Part shown: positions 34,359 to 43,370 of the stretch, piece by piece
Position numbering within the stretch: position 1 is the first letter of the stretch
Layout of the letters: the number at the start of each line of letters is the position of its first letter
Assembly: GCA_013215145.1 (NCBI GenBank)
Contig: JABSRP010000023.1
Coordinates: 62,001-126,000 of the forward strand
Length of the DNA: 64,000 bases
Origin: Pseudobacteriovorax sp.
Lineage (GTDB): Bacteria > Bdellovibrionota_B > Oligoflexia > Oligoflexales > Oligoflexaceae
Direction: 5' to 3'
Notes under the pieces: generated by a model
Databases searched by the model: none
The model's input: the letters and a program-made list of their open reading frames with translations, nothing else
What the model was told of the DNA's origin: nothing
Translations under genes and position numbers: made by a program

Positions 34359-34376
34359 CATGACAACTAAAAGAAC

Positions 34377-34940
34377 TTAAGCGCAAAGGCTTAATTTTAA
34401 ATCGTTTTTTATCACAGATATGTGATTTTTGCCAAATACACGGCCGTAATGCATAGAACCCTTGACCATGGCGAGTATCGCCTGAGCCTTATCACTTGGG
34501 TTGCTGGCAAACCGAAAGTCACCCTTATCCAAGCCCTGGCTGAGTATCTCCGAGAGAATCCTTCTCTCCAGTTGGCAGATGCTCTCGACCTTGCGCTGAA
34601 CGGTTTTGGGTAGATTCAGAAAATCGTGCTGCAACGACACGATTGTGCAGATACGGCCCGAACACGCTGACTCCTCACAGCCATGCCCGATTAATCCCCA
34701 TATTTTTTCGAAGCCACTCCAATTTTTTGATAGTAAAAACGCCTCTTTATCTAATAAATAGTGAGTCACTTTGTCGAGAACTGCCAAAGCTAAGTCCTCT
34801 TTTTTTGGAAAATGATGGTGGATGCTAGCCTTTCGGATTCCAAGAGCCTTTTCAAGGTCGCCGTAGCTAAAGCCACCATAACCGTTGAGGTCGATCAGTT
34901 GCTGGGCGTTGTCTACGATTTGGCTTTTACGATCCTGCAT
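34377..34940 (-). CDS. TetR-family regulator
   Basis: About 187 residues from ATG 34940, which lies six bases after AAAGGA; longer starts at 34943 and 34955 are possible. The N-terminal helix-turn-helix is FSYGDLEKALGIRKASIHHHFPKKEDLALAVLDK. The C-terminal ligand/dimer domain includes a cysteine pair in CEESACSGRIC, a possible redox or electrophile sensor. It sits between the SDR (same strand) and the divergent metallo-beta-lactamase-fold gene, with operators on both sides, so it likely controls all three. Confidence 0.9.
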   Translation of the reverse strand: MQDRKSQIVDNAQQLIDLNGYGGFSYGDLEKALGIRKASIHHHFPKKEDLALAVLDKVTHYLLDKEAFLLSKNWSGFEKIWGLIGHGCEESACSGRICTIVSLQHDFLNLPKTVQRKVESICQLERRILSEILSQGLDKGDFRFASNPSDKAQAILAMVKGSMHYGRVFGKNHISVIKNDLKLSLCA

Positions 34941-34961
34941 CATGTTTCCTTTCATTTTGCA

Positions 34962-34983
34962 GCCTACCTATTAGTCGGTAGGC
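34962..34983. promoter_or_regulatory. TetR-type operator between tetR and the MBL-fold gene
   Basis: A 22-base inverted repeat with perfect seven-base outer arms GCCTACC and GGTAGGC, lying just upstream of tetR in the divergent region. It is placed to repress both tetR and the metallo-beta-lactamase-fold gene. Confidence 0.7.
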
Positions 34984-35143
34984 TGTCAAGAAACCTTTAG
35001 CTTAAACTTGCTTGAGGGGTTTAAGTGCCAGTAAGTCCATCGATCTTTCGCTTTCCTGTCCTGAAGCCGCAATCCGCGCCTACCTTTTTCGCCGGTTTCG
35101 GGCTATCACCCTCCATAGACAATCATCAGGAGGTTTATTTCGC

Positions 35144-36046
35144 ATGAGAACATTTATCGCCAGTTTTGGCATCTTTGTCGCCTTGGCTGCATCAGCTCAG
35201 CAGGATTTCTCGAAGGTTCAGATCGAAACCCAAAAGCTATCCAAGTCCATTGCTATCCTCAAAGGAGCAGGTGGTAATATTGGAATTTCGTATGGCGCCG
35301 ACGGCGTCTTCATCATTGACGATCAATACGCTCCCCTCCATGACAAAATCATGGCGGCCATTCGAGCATTGACCAGAGAGCCGCCTAAGTTTGTGATCAA
35401 CACCCACTGGCACGGTGACCATACCGGCGGTAACGAGCAGATGGGCAAGAAAGGATCGATCATCGTGGCTCACGAAAATGTGCGCAAACGCCTGAGCAGC
35501 GAGCAATTGATAGGCCTGTTCCAAATGAAGGTTCCCCCATCACCCGATGCCGCTCTGCCCGTGATTACTTTTAACGACCAGATAACCTTCCACCTCAATG
35601 GCGATGAGATTCATGTGATGCATGTCTCCCATGCTCACACTGATGGTGACGCTATGGTGCAGTTTGAGAAGGCCAATATTCTTCATATGGGCGATCTGTT
35701 TTTCAATGGCAACTTTCCCTTTATAGATGTGAGCTCTGGCGGTTCTGTCACAGGATTGATAGCAGCTCTAGAAAAAGCTATGACTCTCACCAACAAACAG
35801 TCAAAAATCATCCCTGGTCACGGACCTATGGCCACGCGGGAGGACCTTAAGGCCTATTTAGACATGATCCGATCTTCCAAAGATCTAGTGGCCAAGCATG
35901 TGGCAGCGGGCAAACCCTTGGCAGAGATCATTCAGGCCAAGCCCCTGGCCAAGTTTGCCAAGAAATGGGGCAATGGCTTTATACAAGAGGACGTATTTGT
36001 TCGTATCCTTCACGAAAGCCTCTCAGCTCCGATCAAATCATCCTGA
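35144..36046 (+). CDS. Exported metallo-beta-lactamase-fold hydrolase
   Basis: A 300-residue protein. ATG 35144 is chosen because AGGAGG lies ten bases upstream and a signal peptide follows (RTFIASFGIFVALAASA); a longer frame opens at 35012. Metal-binding motifs are THWHGDHTGGNE (about residue 88), HAHTDGD, and IIPGHGP for the last histidine, with the bridging Asp in MGDLFF. This is the MBL superfamily of periplasmic hydrolases, nearer to the SoxH/cyclase type than to true carbapenemases. Substrate unknown. It is divergent from tetR with a shared operator. Confidence 0.87.
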   Translation: MRTFIASFGIFVALAASAQQDFSKVQIETQKLSKSIAILKGAGGNIGISYGADGVFIIDDQYAPLHDKIMAAIRALTREPPKFVINTHWHGDHTGGNEQMGKKGSIIVAHENVRKRLSSEQLIGLFQMKVPPSPDAALPVITFNDQITFHLNGDEIHVMHVSHAHTDGDAMVQFEKANILHMGDLFFNGNFPFIDVSSGGSVTGLIAALEKAMTLTNKQSKIIPGHGPMATREDLKAYLDMIRSSKDLVAKHVAAGKPLAEIIQAKPLAKFAKKWGNGFIQEDVFVRILHESLSAPIKSS

Positions 36047-36053
36047 AGGCCAT

Positions 36054-36085
36054 AAAAAAGACCCGCCGAAGGGGTCGGGCGGGTC
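36054..36085 (-). terminator. Rho-independent terminator of the 36138-36758 gene
   Basis: On the minus strand a perfect eight-base-pair G+C stem (GACCCGCC / GGCGGGTC) with a ten-base loop is followed by six T residues. A second small hairpin (TTAGACC-AGGA-GGTCTAA) lies at 36095-36112. Together they separate the two convergent genes. Confidence 0.85.
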
Positions 36086-36137
36086 AAAACATGCTTAGAC
36101 CAGGAGGTCTAAGCTATGATGAGATCGTGAGATCTTA

Positions 36138-36758
36138 TTATTCGTAAGTGACTGGGCCAGAGATTGGGTTGCAGTCTAGGTCTAAGCCTCTTTGAGCTAG
36201 GTAGTCTTCAAGTGAAGTGAAAACACCTGTTCGCTCGTTGAATAATGGAGTTCCGCCAAGATACATGGTGTCTACTGGATCACAGTATCGGTTAAGCTCT
36301 TGCTTTACAGGAGCTTGGGCAAGAAGAAAGGCTGCGTCTTTTGTCTCAAATGGCTCGCCATTGACGTCGATGATGTTAGTTAAGATGACTTTCTGCTTGG
36401 CTTCTTTAGAAACCGTCACAACCACCTCAAGGTCTGCTGGAACTGGATCATACTGGAGCGTGCAGAATATTCCGGTACCGTCTTCAGGAATCGTACGAAC
36501 GATCTGAGCAGAAACTAAGACTTTATCTTCAAATGGAACAGTAACAAGGGCGGGTACGTTTTGCGCCGCAACGCAGCTGTTACTTCCCTGAATGACTGAT
36601 CCTTTAATCTCGTAAGTCACTGAGTCACTTGTATTCTCTAGAATAGACACTGAACTTACCGTCAATGGAGTTCCATAAGATACTGTTTTTGTTTGAGCAT
36701 TGGCAGAAAGTGAAAGAGCGAAGCTTGTGGCTAGAGCAAATTTGATCATTGATGTCAT
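36138..36758 (-). CDS. Exported protein of unknown function
   Basis: A 206-residue protein starting at ATG 36758, eight bases after AAGGA. A signal peptide (MIKFALATSFALSLSANAQ) precedes a beta-rich mature region with two early cysteines (SNSCVAAQ, GIFCTLQY). A C-terminal region has two more (NRYCDPVD, LDCNPIS) around the segment TSLEDYLAQRGLDLDC. It has its own terminator. No family recognised. Confidence 0.65.
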   Translation of the reverse strand: MTSMIKFALATSFALSLSANAQTKTVSYGTPLTVSSVSILENTSDSVTYEIKGSVIQGSNSCVAAQNVPALVTVPFEDKVLVSAQIVRTIPEDGTGIFCTLQYDPVPADLEVVVTVSKEAKQKVILTNIIDVNGEPFETKDAAFLLAQAPVKQELNRYCDPVDTMYLGGTPLFNERTGVFTSLEDYLAQRGLDLDCNPISGPVTYE

Positions 36759-36867
36759 CGTTGTATTCCTTGTCGAAGTGAACTGTTTGTTTCGAGTGAG
36801 GCAGTTCTAGCAGGCTTCATCATAAATCCATAGGCTTGGCCGTCCAGTTAATGTCGAATCGACGTCC

Positions 36868-36884
36868 CTGTGACTGTCTCACAG
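36868..36884. repeat. Inverted repeat upstream of the trehalose operon
   Basis: CTGTGA-CTGTC-TCACAG, a perfect six-base inverted repeat about 140 bases upstream of the GH15 gene and 110 bases upstream of the divergent exported protein. It resembles a Crp site but has a spacer one base too short. It could be an operator for either gene. Confidence 0.4.
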
Positions 36885-37026
36885 TAATCATCGTGGGCTC
36901 TCACCCGTGTTTGGCAAGGTGTCTGGGGTAATCTTCGTTGGTGTTGAAGCCCGATCCATTTCAAGGCTTTTGCATAAATCTCAGTCTGTTATGATGTTGC
37001 GAAACCAGACCTTGTGAGGAGTAGAT

Positions 37027-38826
37027 ATGGACTTGGGTATTGTTGGGAACTGCCAGTATAGTGCTCTGATAGATCGCCAGGGGAATGTGAAGTGGTTATG
37101 TTGGCCACGGTTTGACTCAGATTTTATTTTCGGAAGTTTGCTCGACTCGGACAAAGGAGGAACCTTTCAGATCTCTCCCGGAGACGGCAGGCTAGGTGAG
37201 CAGAGCTATGTTGGTAACACAAATATACTTAGGACCACCTTTCGCGATGAAAAAGGTGCCTTCGAAGTCATCGACTTTGCTCCTAGGTTTATGCAGTCCA
37301 ATCGATACTACAAACCAAAGATGCTGGTACGCATCATTCGGCCGTTGGAGGGGCGCCCCCGTTGCTGTGTAAATATTGAATGCCGCACTAATTATGGCAA
37401 AGATATCTGCAGCGATTCCTTGGAGTCGAATCATATCGAATTTTTTGGCCGGGATGCTCCCGTAAGGCTAACCACCAATGCGCCGCTTACTTATGTCAAA
37501 AACGGTAGAGAGTTTTCCGTGGATAGGAGCTTTTACTTTGCACTGACCCAGGGGCATCCAGTAGAGGCTGATCTCGTAGAAACCTGCCAAAGTTTTCTAG
37601 TAAAAACAAAGCAGTACTGGGAAACCTGGATCAAGCACAGCTATCTGCCACCACAGTTTCAAAACGAAGTGATCCGCTCGGCTTTGGTTCTTAAGCTGCA
37701 TCAGTTTGAGGATACCGGCGCCATCATCGCCGCTACGACTACCAGTATTCCTGAGGCTGGCGGTACCGAGCGCAACTGGGATTATCGCTACTGCTGGATC
37801 CGGGATGCTGTGTTTTCTTTATCAGCACTGCAGCGGCTCACCCACTTTGAGGAGTTGGAGAAGTTCATCCTTTATCTCAATAATATTGTTGAGGACTCTA
37901 AGGATCAAGATTACTTTATCCAGCCAGTTTACGGGATTGGCGGCGAGCAAGATCTTAGCGAAAGGATCTTAGATTACCTTGAAGGGTATTTAGGCAATAA
38001 GCCAGTTCGCATTGGTAATCAGGCCGCTGAGCATCTCCAGTATGATGTTTACGGCGAGATACTACTAGCCATTAGCCCGATATTCTTAGATCAACGCTTC
38101 CTTCCGGAAAAATGCCTCCTACCGATCTCTGTTGTGGATCGTCTCACCGAACAGATCGAAAAATACCTGGTAAGTCCTGATGCTGGTCTTTGGGAGTTTC
38201 GGGGTAAGGCTCAAGTTCACACGTTTACCCTGCTATTAAATTGGGCTGGGCTTTTGGTGAGCGAAAAAATCTACCACAGTGTAGGTGAAGCAGAAAAGGC
38301 TGATAGTTGTCGACAGTTGCTGACAAAATTAAGCGAATTTATCGAAAAGGAAACTTGGAACGAAGATATCTCAGCGTACACTCAAGCCGCTGACAGCACC
38401 GATCTAGACGCGTCCCTACTCATGTTGATTAATATGGGATACTTAGAAGCGGATGATCCAAAAGCCCACAAGTTAGTAGATCAGATAATAAAAAACCTTT
38501 CTCATAACAACGGATTATTGCATCGTTATAAAGCACCAGATGATTTTGGAGCAACAGAAAACGCCTTTCTGATTTGCTCGTTTTGGCTAGTTGAGTCCTT
38601 GGCTCGCTTGAATCGCCGTGAAGAAGCTCTGAGTCTGCTGAAATCCCTTATGACCTGTAGCAATCATTTGGGTCTGTTCAGCGAAGATGTGGATCCGGCC
38701 ACGGGGACGCCATGGGGAAACTTCCCGCAAACGTACTCGCATGTTGGCCTTATTAATGCGGTATTTGCGTTGTTTCCCCATCATGGAACCCTTTATCTAG
38801 AGAAGAATAGGGAGCGCCAATCATGA
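37027..38826 (+). CDS. Glycoside hydrolase family 15 protein (glucoamylase/trehalase type)
   Basis: A 599-residue cytoplasmic protein without signal peptide. The N-terminal beta domain begins DLGIVGNCQYSALIDRQGNVKWLCWPRFDSD, the usual GH15 opening. The (alpha/alpha)6 barrel follows, with ERNWDYRYCWIRDAVF near residue 247 and LWEFRGK near 392. GH15 enzymes cleave alpha-1,4/1,6 or alpha,alpha-1,1 glucosidic bonds. Its four-base overlap (ATGA) with the trehalose-phosphate synthase/phosphatase gene favours trehalase or a role in trehalose turnover. It starts at ATG 37027 after GAGGAG. Confidence 0.9.
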   Translation: MDLGIVGNCQYSALIDRQGNVKWLCWPRFDSDFIFGSLLDSDKGGTFQISPGDGRLGEQSYVGNTNILRTTFRDEKGAFEVIDFAPRFMQSNRYYKPKMLVRIIRPLEGRPRCCVNIECRTNYGKDICSDSLESNHIEFFGRDAPVRLTTNAPLTYVKNGREFSVDRSFYFALTQGHPVEADLVETCQSFLVKTKQYWETWIKHSYLPPQFQNEVIRSALVLKLHQFEDTGAIIAATTTSIPEAGGTERNWDYRYCWIRDAVFSLSALQRLTHFEELEKFILYLNNIVEDSKDQDYFIQPVYGIGGEQDLSERILDYLEGYLGNKPVRIGNQAAEHLQYDVYGEILLAISPIFLDQRFLPEKCLLPISVVDRLTEQIEKYLVSPDAGLWEFRGKAQVHTFTLLLNWAGLLVSEKIYHSVGEAEKADSCRQLLTKLSEFIEKETWNEDISAYTQAADSTDLDASLLMLINMGYLEADDPKAHKLVDQIIKNLSHNNGLLHRYKAPDDFGATENAFLICSFWLVESLARLNRREEALSLLKSLMTCSNHLGLFSEDVDPATGTPWGNFPQTYSHVGLINAVFALFPHHGTLYLEKNRERQS

Positions 38827-41006
38827 AACTCATCATTGTCTCGAATCGGCTTCCCGTAACAGCAGGGGTAGATAAATCTGGGCAGATGACTATCAAAGAA
38901 AGCAGCGGTGGTCTCGTGAGCGGATTGAAAGAGGTGCACCGCAGCAGCAACTCCATCTGGATTGGTTATCTTGGAGGTATGCCGCAGGAAGATGGCTCCA
39001 TCGAGGCTTACTGTCAGGAAAATCGCCTTGCGGAAGTCCGTCTTCCACCTGAGATCTATGATGCCTTTTACAACGGTTATGCCAACGACACGCTATGGCC
39101 CCTCTTTCACAATTTCCTGGCCAGTATGAGTATTTCCGACAATCACTGGCAAGCTTATGTCAGAGCCAATGAGGCGTTCGCTGATAAAATCGACGAGCAC
39201 TACCAGCCAGGCGATAGCGTTTGGGTGCATGATTACCAATTGATGCTGGTGCCTCTGATGCTGCGGGCAAAGCACCCCAAGATTAGAGTGGCCTATTTTC
39301 ACCATATTCCCTTTCCTTCCAGTGAGATTTTTCGAGCGATACCGCGACGCAAGGAACTGATTCTAGGGTTGCTAGGCGCTGATTATATTGGATTTCATAC
39401 CTATGATTACTCGCGCCATTTTATTCAGTCGACGAGACGGATCATTGGTGCCAAAACAAAAATTAATGAGATCACCTTAGGCGACAGGCCAGTTAAGGTT
39501 TCTACCCATCCACTAGGTGTCGATGTGAAGACCTTCGGCGCCAGGACTAACCCGAATCCGCCTTTACCCAGGCGTATGGCGGAAAAAGACTTGGTGACCA
39601 TCCTCGGTATTGACCGCCTAGATTACACCAAAGGTTTGCCCGAGAGGCTTCAGGCCTTTGGCAGATTTTTGGAGTTAAACCCTTCTTTTAGGGGAAAGGT
39701 CCGATTGATTCAGGTATGTGTCCCTAGCCGGCAAGATATCGAAAGCTATCATGAAATCCGCCAGCAGGTTGAGCAGCTCGTCGGTCGTATCAACGGCGAG
39801 CACTCGGAGTCCGATCACATACCCATTGAATATATTTACCGGTCATTGCCATTGGAAGAGGTCATTGAGCACTACCAGATGGCTGATATCATGATGGTGA
39901 CCCCATTGCGGGATGGTCTAAATTTGGTTTGCAAGGAGTATGTCGCCGCCCGCACCGACCTGGATGGCTGCTTGATCCTTAGCGAATTTGCCGGCGCGTC
40001 GGCGGAGATGGGCGAGGCCCTTCAAGTGAACCCCTACGATATCAACAAGGTAGCCGAAACGATTCGCGATGCGTTGATGATGGATCAATCAGAGCGACGG
40101 CATCGCATGACGGCTCTGCGTAAACGAACCATTGAACAAGATAATGTGGACTGGGCGGAGAATTTTATACAGATGTGGAACTCCCATAACAACGACCGCA
40201 TGAAGCTTTCCCAATACCTCGAGTCGTCAGCTCATCAAAAATTCTGGCAAGACTTAGCGGCAAAGCAGCGGATATTTTTGTTTTTAGATTACGACGGTAC
40301 CCTTGCACCGATTGAGGATCGGCCAGAGCTGGCTATCCCAAGCAAGCGTTTGGATACGGTCATGGATAAGGTGGTGAAATTGCCGAATGTTATCACAACC
40401 ATTGTGACTGGAAGACCGCGGGAGTTCTGTGAGCGCTACCTTGTGAAGTACGGCACCGGTGTGGTAGCCGAGCACGGCACCTTTCTACGTTCGGATCACA
40501 CAGGCTGGAAGCAAAATGTTGTGATTTCTCAGGAAGATATTGCCAAGGTTAAACCCGAGGTGATGGAGCTTCTTGAGTCCTTTGTCAATGCGGTTCCTGG
40601 TAGCCACGTGGAGATAAAGGATAGTTGTTTTGTCTGGCACTACCGCGAGTGCGATCCTGAATTTGCAGCCGATCAGGCTCAGACCCTAGGCGAGAACTTG
40701 GAGCAAATGCTGAGCAAAACCTCATGGTCTGTGTATCACGGTAAAAAAACTGTAGAAATCAGACAAAGTTTTGCCAATAAAGGCTTTGGCGTTGAAACTG
40801 TTCTTGAGTTGTATGACTGGGATCCTCAGCGGGACTCGATGATTACGGTGGGTGACGATACTACGGACGAGGATATGCACCGCGTACAACCCGACTGGAA
40901 CCGGTCGATTCATATAGGCCAGCCCAACTCCTACTCAAAGTATCACCTCAACAATCCTGAGGAGCTCTATAGCTTTTTGGATCTAGCTTACCTCTCACGA
41001 GGCTAG
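38823..41006 (+). CDS. Fused trehalose-6-phosphate synthase/phosphatase
   Basis: A 727-residue bifunctional enzyme. Residues 1 to about 465 are a GT20 OtsA domain (SNRLPV, SGGLVSGLK, VWVHDYQLMLVP, IDRLDYTKGLPER, TPLRDGLNLVCKEYVA) that joins UDP-glucose and glucose-6-phosphate. Residues about 480-727 are an HAD-type OtsB phosphatase (FLDYDGTLAP with Asp489/Asp491, TGRPREF, VGDDTTDEDM). The fusion therefore makes trehalose from start to finish in the cytoplasm. It is coupled to the GH15 gene upstream. Trehalose serves as osmoprotectant and reserve. Confidence 0.95.
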   Translation: MKLIIVSNRLPVTAGVDKSGQMTIKESSGGLVSGLKEVHRSSNSIWIGYLGGMPQEDGSIEAYCQENRLAEVRLPPEIYDAFYNGYANDTLWPLFHNFLASMSISDNHWQAYVRANEAFADKIDEHYQPGDSVWVHDYQLMLVPLMLRAKHPKIRVAYFHHIPFPSSEIFRAIPRRKELILGLLGADYIGFHTYDYSRHFIQSTRRIIGAKTKINEITLGDRPVKVSTHPLGVDVKTFGARTNPNPPLPRRMAEKDLVTILGIDRLDYTKGLPERLQAFGRFLELNPSFRGKVRLIQVCVPSRQDIESYHEIRQQVEQLVGRINGEHSESDHIPIEYIYRSLPLEEVIEHYQMADIMMVTPLRDGLNLVCKEYVAARTDLDGCLILSEFAGASAEMGEALQVNPYDINKVAETIRDALMMDQSERRHRMTALRKRTIEQDNVDWAENFIQMWNSHNNDRMKLSQYLESSAHQKFWQDLAAKQRIFLFLDYDGTLAPIEDRPELAIPSKRLDTVMDKVVKLPNVITTIVTGRPREFCERYLVKYGTGVVAEHGTFLRSDHTGWKQNVVISQEDIAKVKPEVMELLESFVNAVPGSHVEIKDSCFVWHYRECDPEFAADQAQTLGENLEQMLSKTSWSVYHGKKTVEIRQSFANKGFGVETVLELYDWDPQRDSMITVGDDTTDEDMHRVQPDWNRSIHIGQPNSYSKYHLNNPEELYSFLDLAYLSRG

Positions 41007-41066
41007 GCAGTTTCTCCTGCGGCGCTCTCCTATCGTTTGTTACAAACTGAATAGATACGTGGTTTC

Positions 41067-41091
41067 CGGGCTCTGATAAATCAGTAGCCCG
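41067..41091. repeat. Hairpin between the trehalose operon and a lipoprotein gene
   Basis: CGGGCT-CTGAT-AA-ATCAG-T-AGCCCG forms an eleven-base-pair stem with one bulged T, ending 28 bases before the lipoprotein start codon. There is no T run after it, so it may be an mRNA leader structure rather than a terminator. Confidence 0.5.
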
Positions 41092-41118
41092 ATCACTAGA
41101 TTAAGAGAGACGAGAAAC

Positions 41119-42033
41119 ATGCGTTATTACATCGGTTTAGTCCTTGCGATCTGTTTGTATCAGCTTGCTAGCTGTGGTGGTGATAGTAGCGACACTCCCG
41201 TAGTTACTGAAACAGAAACACAGGGTGCAGAGCCAGAAGAGGAGCCGGAATCCTCAACTGAGGTAGTGGATGAAGACTGCGATCTGACGGAAGCTGGTAC
41301 CTTAGCTGTAGAGATAGTTGCCGCCGATCACTACGTAAAATGCGCTCAATTCTGTGCCGACACCAATGGCAATGGCGCCTGTGGCGAAGACGAGCAAAAA
41401 TCGACGTTGACAGATGAAAATGGTGAGGCCGGATTCGTGGAAGAGGTTCCGCCGAGTACGGTACTGCTTAACGTCGAAAATTCGATTCACAACGGGGTCC
41501 CTTATACGATCGCCATCGAAGGGGTCGTGCCTGAAACTGGTTTGACACAATCATCTGCGGTTGTGATCTCGCCATTGACCACTTTAAAGGCCAGTGGTCT
41601 CACCGAGGCCCAGGTTGTGACCATGCTGCAAACAGCTGGCCTAAGCGAAATGACAGTCGCCGATGTTACGGGCAATCCCATGGAGAATATCATCGGCAAT
41701 GAGGAGGATCTTAGCGATGCTTTTTTGGCCAGAATCCGTGCCTCGATCGCGGTCTATAATTTTATTCGGATTTACGATGGCGCCGAGAGTTTGAAAAATT
41801 TATCTGCCAGCGAAATCTACTCCCAAGCTACCACCGGTGGCGATGTGGCAAAGGTTCTTACCATGGCAGTGACTATTATCACGAGTGCGCTTACTAATGC
41901 TGTCCTGACAGAGGTTAAAGCGCAGGCGGCTCAGATTCCAGGTGCTCCGGCGCCGACCCGAGAGGATGTGGTGCGGACTGCTGTAGTGATCTCAGATCTG
42001 GATCAACGCGGGGTCACATCTAAGGTAGCTTAG
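41119..42033 (+). CDS. Lipoprotein with a calcium-loop-like segment
   Basis: A 304-residue protein with lipobox LASC (Cys19) and an acidic linker (EPEEEPESSTEVVDEDCD). Residues about 70-140 resemble a beta-sandwich carrying an EF-hand/dockerin-like DTNGNGACGEDE loop, as in other Bdellovibrio-type surface lipoproteins. A helical C-terminal half follows (LTEAQVVTMLQTAGLSE, IRASIAVYNFIRIY, VLTMAVTIITSAL). It is probably on the outer-membrane surface. Function unknown. Confidence 0.72.
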   Translation: MRYYIGLVLAICLYQLASCGGDSSDTPVVTETETQGAEPEEEPESSTEVVDEDCDLTEAGTLAVEIVAADHYVKCAQFCADTNGNGACGEDEQKSTLTDENGEAGFVEEVPPSTVLLNVENSIHNGVPYTIAIEGVVPETGLTQSSAVVISPLTTLKASGLTEAQVVTMLQTAGLSEMTVADVTGNPMENIIGNEEDLSDAFLARIRASIAVYNFIRIYDGAESLKNLSASEIYSQATTGGDVAKVLTMAVTIITSALTNAVLTEVKAQAAQIPGAPAPTREDVVRTAVVISDLDQRGVTSKVA

Positions 42034-42047
42034 GCTTTCATCAAACA

Positions 42048-42071
42048 TTGGCTAGCGCTGACGCTAACCAA
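42048..42071. terminator. Hairpin between convergent genes
   Basis: TTGG-C-TAGCG / CGCTA-A-CCAA with a four-base loop CTGA gives a ten-base-pair stem with one mismatch. It is placed between the stops at 42033 and 42097, so it can serve both directions. Confidence 0.6.
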
Positions 42072-42096
42072 AGCACGAATAGATTTTGTTGCTTCT

Positions 42097-42786
42097 TTAA
42101 AAGCGAATGGGACGATCACTAGAAAAGCAATCGCGTTTTGATTTCACGTTAAGACCTACCGAAACCGGGTTGATCACCTGGTTGGCATCGACGCTCATAC
42201 TCATATTTGAAATATCACCGAGCTCATTGGCAAACATTTGGCTGTAAACCTCAAACTTAAGTGTCACCCTTCGCTCTCCGCAAGATGTCCACCTTTGATT
42301 TAGTTTCGTTGGTATCGTCAGTCTTGTGCTACGCCTAGCGGGCAGGCGGTTCTCGGGGAAGGTATAGCGAAAAGACTCCTCGGGTCCATTATTCATACTG
42401 AACCAAAACTTGATGCCCAGGAACGACTCTTCATGAAGGTCATGGTTAAAGTTTATCAGGGCTGAATCTAGCTTGACTCTCATATCTGCAGGGACGCTAA
42501 AGGTCAGCTCTCCGATACAGCGTGCCTCATCTTCCGACCGCGGAGTCCCTGTAACGCCTCCAGCAAAGCCACTAAGCTGTGGATCCCAAACGGCTAGATC
42601 AAAGCCTTGAAAGCTGACGTGAACGCTCCTATTTTCTCTGGACCAGTAATGAAAGAAGCTATCATCGCGGCAGCCATCACCGCTTAGTGTGGAATCTACA
42701 AGACGGAGATCGCCAAAATCTATGGCTTGAGCCGGCAGGCTTCCTAACAAAAGGCCGGCTCCAAGTAAGGCGTTTCTAAGTTGCAT
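42097..42786 (-). CDS. Exported beta-rich protein of unknown function
   Basis: A 229-residue protein with a signal peptide (LRNALLGAGLLLGSLPAQA). The mature part opens IDFGDLRLVDSTLSGDGCRDDSFF and has three further cysteines (ARCIGEL, TSCGERR, RDCFSS). Its strand pattern (VHVSFQGFDLAVW, VTLKFEVYSQMF) resembles a single-domain beta-sandwich of the DUF4360 sort seen in secreted proteins. That match is tentative. Monocistronic, or with the next gene upstream (80-base gap). Confidence 0.6.
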   Translation of the reverse strand: MQLRNALLGAGLLLGSLPAQAIDFGDLRLVDSTLSGDGCRDDSFFHYWSRENRSVHVSFQGFDLAVWDPQLSGFAGGVTGTPRSEDEARCIGELTFSVPADMRVKLDSALINFNHDLHEESFLGIKFWFSMNNGPEESFRYTFPENRLPARRSTRLTIPTKLNQRWTSCGERRVTLKFEVYSQMFANELGDISNMSMSVDANQVINPVSVGLNVKSKRDCFSSDRPIRF

Positions 42787-42866
42787 CGTAACCTCTCTTC
42801 TCTCGTTTGATAGTGTCCACCAAGCTATAACGCTTTACTTGCCAAATGCATGCGGATTTTTTTACA

Positions 42867-43355
42867 TTAGGGCCGAAATATATCAACTTGTTCAAATTCA
42901 AGAGTGTAGACGACAAACTTTGGTAAGTCAGCGGTAACCCCTTTGGCCGCCGTTCCAGAAACCTTGGGTGATAGGTTGCCACCACCCATGCCAGGGCGAC
43001 CACCGTGTTTACGACCGACATTGTGAAAATCTATCAGAATATAGTTTGTTTGAGTGAGATTTGCCGTCTCGGCGCAGTAAAACTCTGTCATGAGTCGTCT
43101 CCGGCTCGACCCGAAAGGGATATCTTTGGGAACCAAGCTGCCGTACAGGCAGGTCTCGCCCTCAAATTCTGTTATCACCAGTGCCATCATGTATTCTGTT
43201 TTATCAATCCGATAGACTTGAGGGGTATGGACCTGAGTCTCCACAAAGGCAATGTCGGAAGACGTCATCTCCACAAAATCCTCTTTATCGATATTCATGG
43301 CGTGAGTGGCGCTGGATAAAGCCAAAAAACTAGCTGCTGCAATAAAGGCTTTCAT
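42867..43355 (-). CDS. Exported protein of unknown function
   Basis: A 162-residue protein with a signal peptide (KAFIAAASFLALSSATHA). The mature domain is rich in beta-strands, with cysteines in GETCLYGS and EFYCAET and a glycine-rich stretch (GRKHGGRPGMGGGN). It lies 80 bases upstream of the exported protein at 42097, on the same strand, and 15 bases downstream of the TIGR02147 gene. It may therefore belong to one unit with that regulator. Confidence 0.6.
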   Translation of the reverse strand: MKAFIAAASFLALSSATHAMNIDKEDFVEMTSSDIAFVETQVHTPQVYRIDKTEYMMALVITEFEGETCLYGSLVPKDIPFGSSRRRLMTEFYCAETANLTQTNYILIDFHNVGRKHGGRPGMGGGNLSPKVSGTAAKGVTADLPKFVVYTLEFEQVDIFRP

Positions 43356-43370
43356 CTGGTATCTCCTTAG

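Noticed and set aside
35144..36046. Calling the MBL-fold protein an antibiotic-resistance carbapenemase
   Set aside because: The superfamily motifs alone do not show beta-lactam activity, and the context is an SDR/TetR module.
36868..36884. Crp-like binding site TGTGA-TCACA
   Set aside because: The spacer is five instead of six bases, and the Crp/Fnr protein in the window lacks a clear cAMP signature. Kept only as an inverted repeat.
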